Shown here piece after piece: positions 5,494 through 7,689 of a stretch of 7,689 bases of DNA. The translations under genes were made by a program, and so were the position numbers. A model generated the notes under the pieces. That model was not told the origin of the DNA and made no database searches. It saw only the letters and a program-made list of their open reading frames with translations. Source of the DNA: Candidatus Krumholzibacteriia bacterium (GTDB taxonomy: Bacteria; Krumholzibacteriota; Krumholzibacteriia; LZORAL124-64-63); contig DAOVTU010000118.1 of the NCBI GenBank assembly GCA_030632925.1, positions 1 through 7,689 of the forward strand, in the 5' to 3' direction. The stretch's first letter is position 1; each line of letters begins with the position of its first letter.

Positions 5494-6753
5494 ATGATTT
5501 ACCGCATCAACAAGAAAATCAACAAGTTGGCGTTGTCCACGCTGTTGGCCGCCGGGCTGGCTTTGGCCGCCCCGGGGCTGGTCCTGGCCCAGGACGCAAC
5601 CAACGGCATGCCCGGTGACTGGCTGTCCCGTTACGCCAGCCCCCGCGCTGTGGGCCTCGGTGGCGCCATGGTCGCCGTCGCGGACGAACCCTCAGCCGCG
5701 CTGTGGAACCCCGCCGGCATTTCCTGGCTGAAGCAGAACGAGCTTCAGGTAGGCAGTGTCCAGCTCTTCGACGACACGTCCATCAACGGGCTGGGTTTTG
5801 CCAGGCCTTCGAGCCGGATGCCCAGTTTTGGTTTCAACCTGCTCTACCTGAAATCGGGTGAGTTCGAAAGAACCAACGAACTGAACGAGTCGCTGGGCAC
5901 CTTCGATGAAGGTGATCTGGTGATGGCCCTGACCGTGGCCCAGGCTTTGTCCCGGGACTGGTCGGTGGGTGCGAACTTCAAACTCGCACGTCAGAGCTTT
6001 GAGGATTTCAGTGGCAGCGGCATGGGTTTTGACCTCGGTGTCATGGGTGAAATCATGCCCAACCTGAGAGTCGGTGCCTCGGCGCTGAATCTCGGTGGCC
6101 CCACGATCACCCTGCGGGCAGAAGAGGAATCCTACACGCCCGAATTCCGTGGCGGCGTGGCCCTCACCCTGCTCGGCGGACGAAGCGTGACGTCGACGGA
6201 ACTGGTTCACCGCGACGGCCCGGGCACCCAGACGAAGGTTGGTACCGAGATTTGGGTACAGTCGCTGGCTATTCGCGTCGGCTACTACATCGACAACGTG
6301 GCGGCCGGTTTCAGTTACCGCCTTCGCAACGGCCTGCAGCTCGACTACGGCATGGCCGATCACGAACTGGGCATGAATCATCGCTTTGGTTTGAACTATC
6401 GCTTTGGTGGTTACTACGCCGATTCGCGTGCCAATCCGGAGATCTTCTCTCCCACGGGCCAGAATCCGGTGACCAAGTTCCTGCTCGCTGCCCAGACCAA
6501 GGCCGACGCCAAGGACTGGACCCTGACCATCCGGGACAAGTCCGGGGCCGTGGTTCGCAGCTACGCAGGCCAGGGCCCGGCGCCCGCCCATGTCATCTGG
6601 GATGGCAAGAGTGAAGCCGGTATGCCCCTGCCTGACGGCAACTACAAGTACAGCCTGAGCGTGACCGATCTGGAAGGTCGAGTCATGTCGGGTCTGGAGC
6701 GCACCGTGGAAATCAGCACCGGCGGGCCCCAGGGCTCGGTCGGAATCCAATAG
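5494..6753 (+). CDS. PorV/PorQ-family outer-membrane protein with C-terminal FlgD-like domain
   Basis: The 419-residue product has a clear signal peptide (MIYRINKKINK, hydrophobic 12-31, cleavage after VLA at 32). The body (about 45-305) has the PorV/PorQ family start SRYASPRAVGLGGAMVAVADEPSAALWNPAGI (in part, 45-76), then alternating amphipathic beta strands ending NHRFGLNYRFGG (295-306), as expected for a FadL-like beta-barrel. In type IX secretion PorV is the outer-membrane shuttle that accepts cargo C-terminal domains; here that role is inferred from family and position. Residues 314-407 form a second domain: ANPEIFSP, WTLTIRDKSGAVVRSY, VIWDGKSEAGMPLPDGNY and LEGRV, matching FlgD-type Ig-like folds. 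The usual FSPNGDGxxD calcium-like loop is altered to FSPTGQNPVTKF. AGGAGG (5484-5489) precedes the ATG by 4 bases. The gene sits 15 bases after the repeat-protein stop and is surely cotranscribed with it. Confidence 0.83.
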   Translation: MIYRINKKINKLALSTLLAAGLALAAPGLVLAQDATNGMPGDWLSRYASPRAVGLGGAMVAVADEPSAALWNPAGISWLKQNELQVGSVQLFDDTSINGLGFARPSSRMPSFGFNLLYLKSGEFERTNELNESLGTFDEGDLVMALTVAQALSRDWSVGANFKLARQSFEDFSGSGMGFDLGVMGEIMPNLRVGASALNLGGPTITLRAEEESYTPEFRGGVALTLLGGRSVTSTELVHRDGPGTQTKVGTEIWVQSLAIRVGYYIDNVAAGFSYRLRNGLQLDYGMADHELGMNHRFGLNYRFGGYYADSRANPEIFSPTGQNPVTKFLLAAQTKADAKDWTLTIRDKSGAVVRSYAGQGPAPAHVIWDGKSEAGMPLPDGNYKYSLSVTDLEGRVMSGLERTVEISTGGPQGSVGIQ

Positions 6754-6760
6754 GAAGCGC

Positions 6761-6766
6761 AAGGAG
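6761..6766 (+). promoter_or_regulatory. Shine-Dalgarno site that favours the ATG at 6775
   Basis: AAGGAG ends 2 bases before ATG 6769 but 8 bases before the in-frame ATG at 6775. The second spacing is the usual one, so 6775 is preferred; the choice adds or removes only two residues. Confidence 0.55.
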
Positions 6767-6774
6767 AGATGAAG

Positions 6775-7689
6775 ATGTTACGCACAGAATTCAAAACCGT
6801 GGTGCCGGAATGGCTATTGGTCATGGGGGTTGCCTCCGTGCTGGCCACCGGGCCGATCCGGAACGTGGCGGCCCAGGAATCCGAACCGGCCGTCGCCGCT
6901 CCTGCCCAAAAACAGGTGACGCTGAACAGTCTGGGTCTGGATCTGGAAGCGGCCCGTCTGGCGGCCGCCATGGGTCAAAACGATCCCGCTGAAGCCCTCG
7001 CCGATGCCTTGTCGGATTTGGACGGCGACCGGATCGATGGTCAATCCAAAGCCGCAGTGGCCCTGCTCTGGGGAGAAATCAACCTGGCACGGGGCCACTA
7101 CGACGAGGCAACGGCTTCATTCGGCAAGGCCGAGGGGAAGACATCTGACCCCGACCTCGCCGCCACGGCCAGGTTCCTGCAGATCGAAGCCCTTGAAGCC
7201 GAGGGGCAAGACGACAAGGCAGCCAAGGCCTGGGTCAAGTGGATGATGAAAAACCCGGACCACTCCCTGGCTGCGGACGCCCGCCTGCACATGGCCTGGA
7301 ACCGGTTGCGCCGAGGCGAAGCTGCAGCTGGCGCTGGCGATCTGATCAGCCTGGCAGAAGTGCATCCCTGGCTGGCCAGCGACCCGCGTCATGTGCTGGG
7401 CCGGGCCACGGCAGCCTACCTGCAGGGCCGTTACGAACAGGCTCTCGAAATCGTCGGCAACCGGTCGGATGATCCTGGGGCCGTCTATGTCCGTGCGCTC
7501 TGCCAGCAAAAGCTGGGCAACAACCTGAAAGCGGCCGCCGCCTTCCAGGAAGTCTCGGACCGTTTTCCCCATTCGCCCCTGCATGACCACGCCCTGCTGG
7601 CCAAGGCCAATACGTTCCTGGCCAGTCAGGCCTATCGCAGTTCGGCTGAAGAATTCGGCCGCGTCACCGAACGGGCCTCGGACCCTGAC
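6775..7689 (+). CDS. Exported TPR-repeat protein (3' end beyond window)
   Basis: The frame is open from 6775 to the last base, giving 305 residues without a stop. The N-terminus has a basic start, a hydrophobic stretch WLLVMGVASVLATG (13-26) and a likely cleavage site after VAA (33), so the protein is exported or anchored by an uncleaved signal. From residue 93 it is helical with TPR-like units: AAVALLWGEINLARGHYDEA (93-112), ARFLQIEALEAEGQDDKAAKAW (132-153), ATAAYLQGRYEQALEI (211-226), AVYVRALCQQKLGNNLKAAAAF (236-257) and HALLAKANTFLASQAYRSSAEEF (272-294). The pattern resembles YbgF/BamD-like and other periplasmic TPR proteins, but there is no lipobox. TPR domains bind other proteins; a scaffold role for the surface-protein module is inferred from position alone. 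It begins 21 bases after the PorV-like stop, so it belongs to the same operon. The total length and C-terminal domains are unknown. Confidence 0.75.
   Translation, partial: MLRTEFKTVVPEWLLVMGVASVLATGPIRNVAAQESEPAVAAPAQKQVTLNSLGLDLEAARLAAAMGQNDPAEALADALSDLDGDRIDGQSKAAVALLWGEINLARGHYDEATASFGKAEGKTSDPDLAATARFLQIEALEAEGQDDKAAKAWVKWMMKNPDHSLAADARLHMAWNRLRRGEAAAGAGDLISLAEVHPWLASDPRHVLGRATAAYLQGRYEQALEIVGNRSDDPGAVYVRALCQQKLGNNLKAAAAFQEVSDRFPHSPLHDHALLAKANTFLASQAYRSSAEEFGRVTERASDPD

Noticed and set aside
5692..6762. Minus-strand frame of 356 residues antisense to the PorV-like gene
   Set aside because: It is a shadow frame; the plus-strand frame has a ribosome site, a signal peptide and family motifs.
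7085..7100. TGGCACG within the TPR gene
   Set aside because: No -12 box at the required spacing (CACTA instead), and it lies in coding sequence.

Overview
The window looks like chromosomal DNA from a GC-rich (roughly 55-62% by eye) Gram-negative bacterium, probably from the wider FCB group or a related candidate phylum (Krumholzibacteriota- or Eisenbacteria-like). The reasons are a large exported repeat protein ending in an NYPNPF-type (type IX secretion/FlgD-like) C-terminal domain, a PorV/PorQ-family outer-membrane protein directly after it, and a sigma-54 type promoter in front of the pair. The lineage is inferred from gene content only; no rRNA or marker gene is present.

Layout. Positions 1-423 hold the 3' part of a PcfJ-like gene that probably starts upstream of the window. 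It converges on an exported Shewanella-like (PPP family) metallophosphoesterase on the minus strand (438-1325), and a strong hairpin covers the junction. A short divergent intergenic region (1326-1409) separates the phosphatase from an HD-domain 5'-nucleotidase-type hydrolase (1410-1973). Then come about 500 bases without a credible gene (1974-2469). These hold a near-consensus sigma-54 promoter (2347-2362), a candidate activator site upstream of it, and a leader with two small hairpins.

From 2470 to the right edge runs an apparent three-gene operon with 15-21 base gaps: (i) a 1002-residue exported protein made of Ig-like repeats in the order A-B-A-B-A-A-C-D plus an NYPNPF/FlgD-like C-terminal domain; (ii) a 419-residue PorV/PorQ-type outer-membrane protein with its own C-terminal FlgD-like domain; (iii) an exported TPR protein whose reading frame is still open at the window end (6775-7689).

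Working model. The three operon products look like a surface-protein module. The first is the long adhesin- or stalk-like cargo, the second resembles the outer-membrane shuttle that in type IX secretion receives cargo C-terminal domains, and the third is a periplasmic TPR protein of unknown role. The sigma-54 promoter implies that a dedicated enhancer-binding activator switches the module on. The left half (PcfJ-like, phosphatase, HD hydrolase) shows no sequence link to the operon and is probably ordinary neighbourhood.
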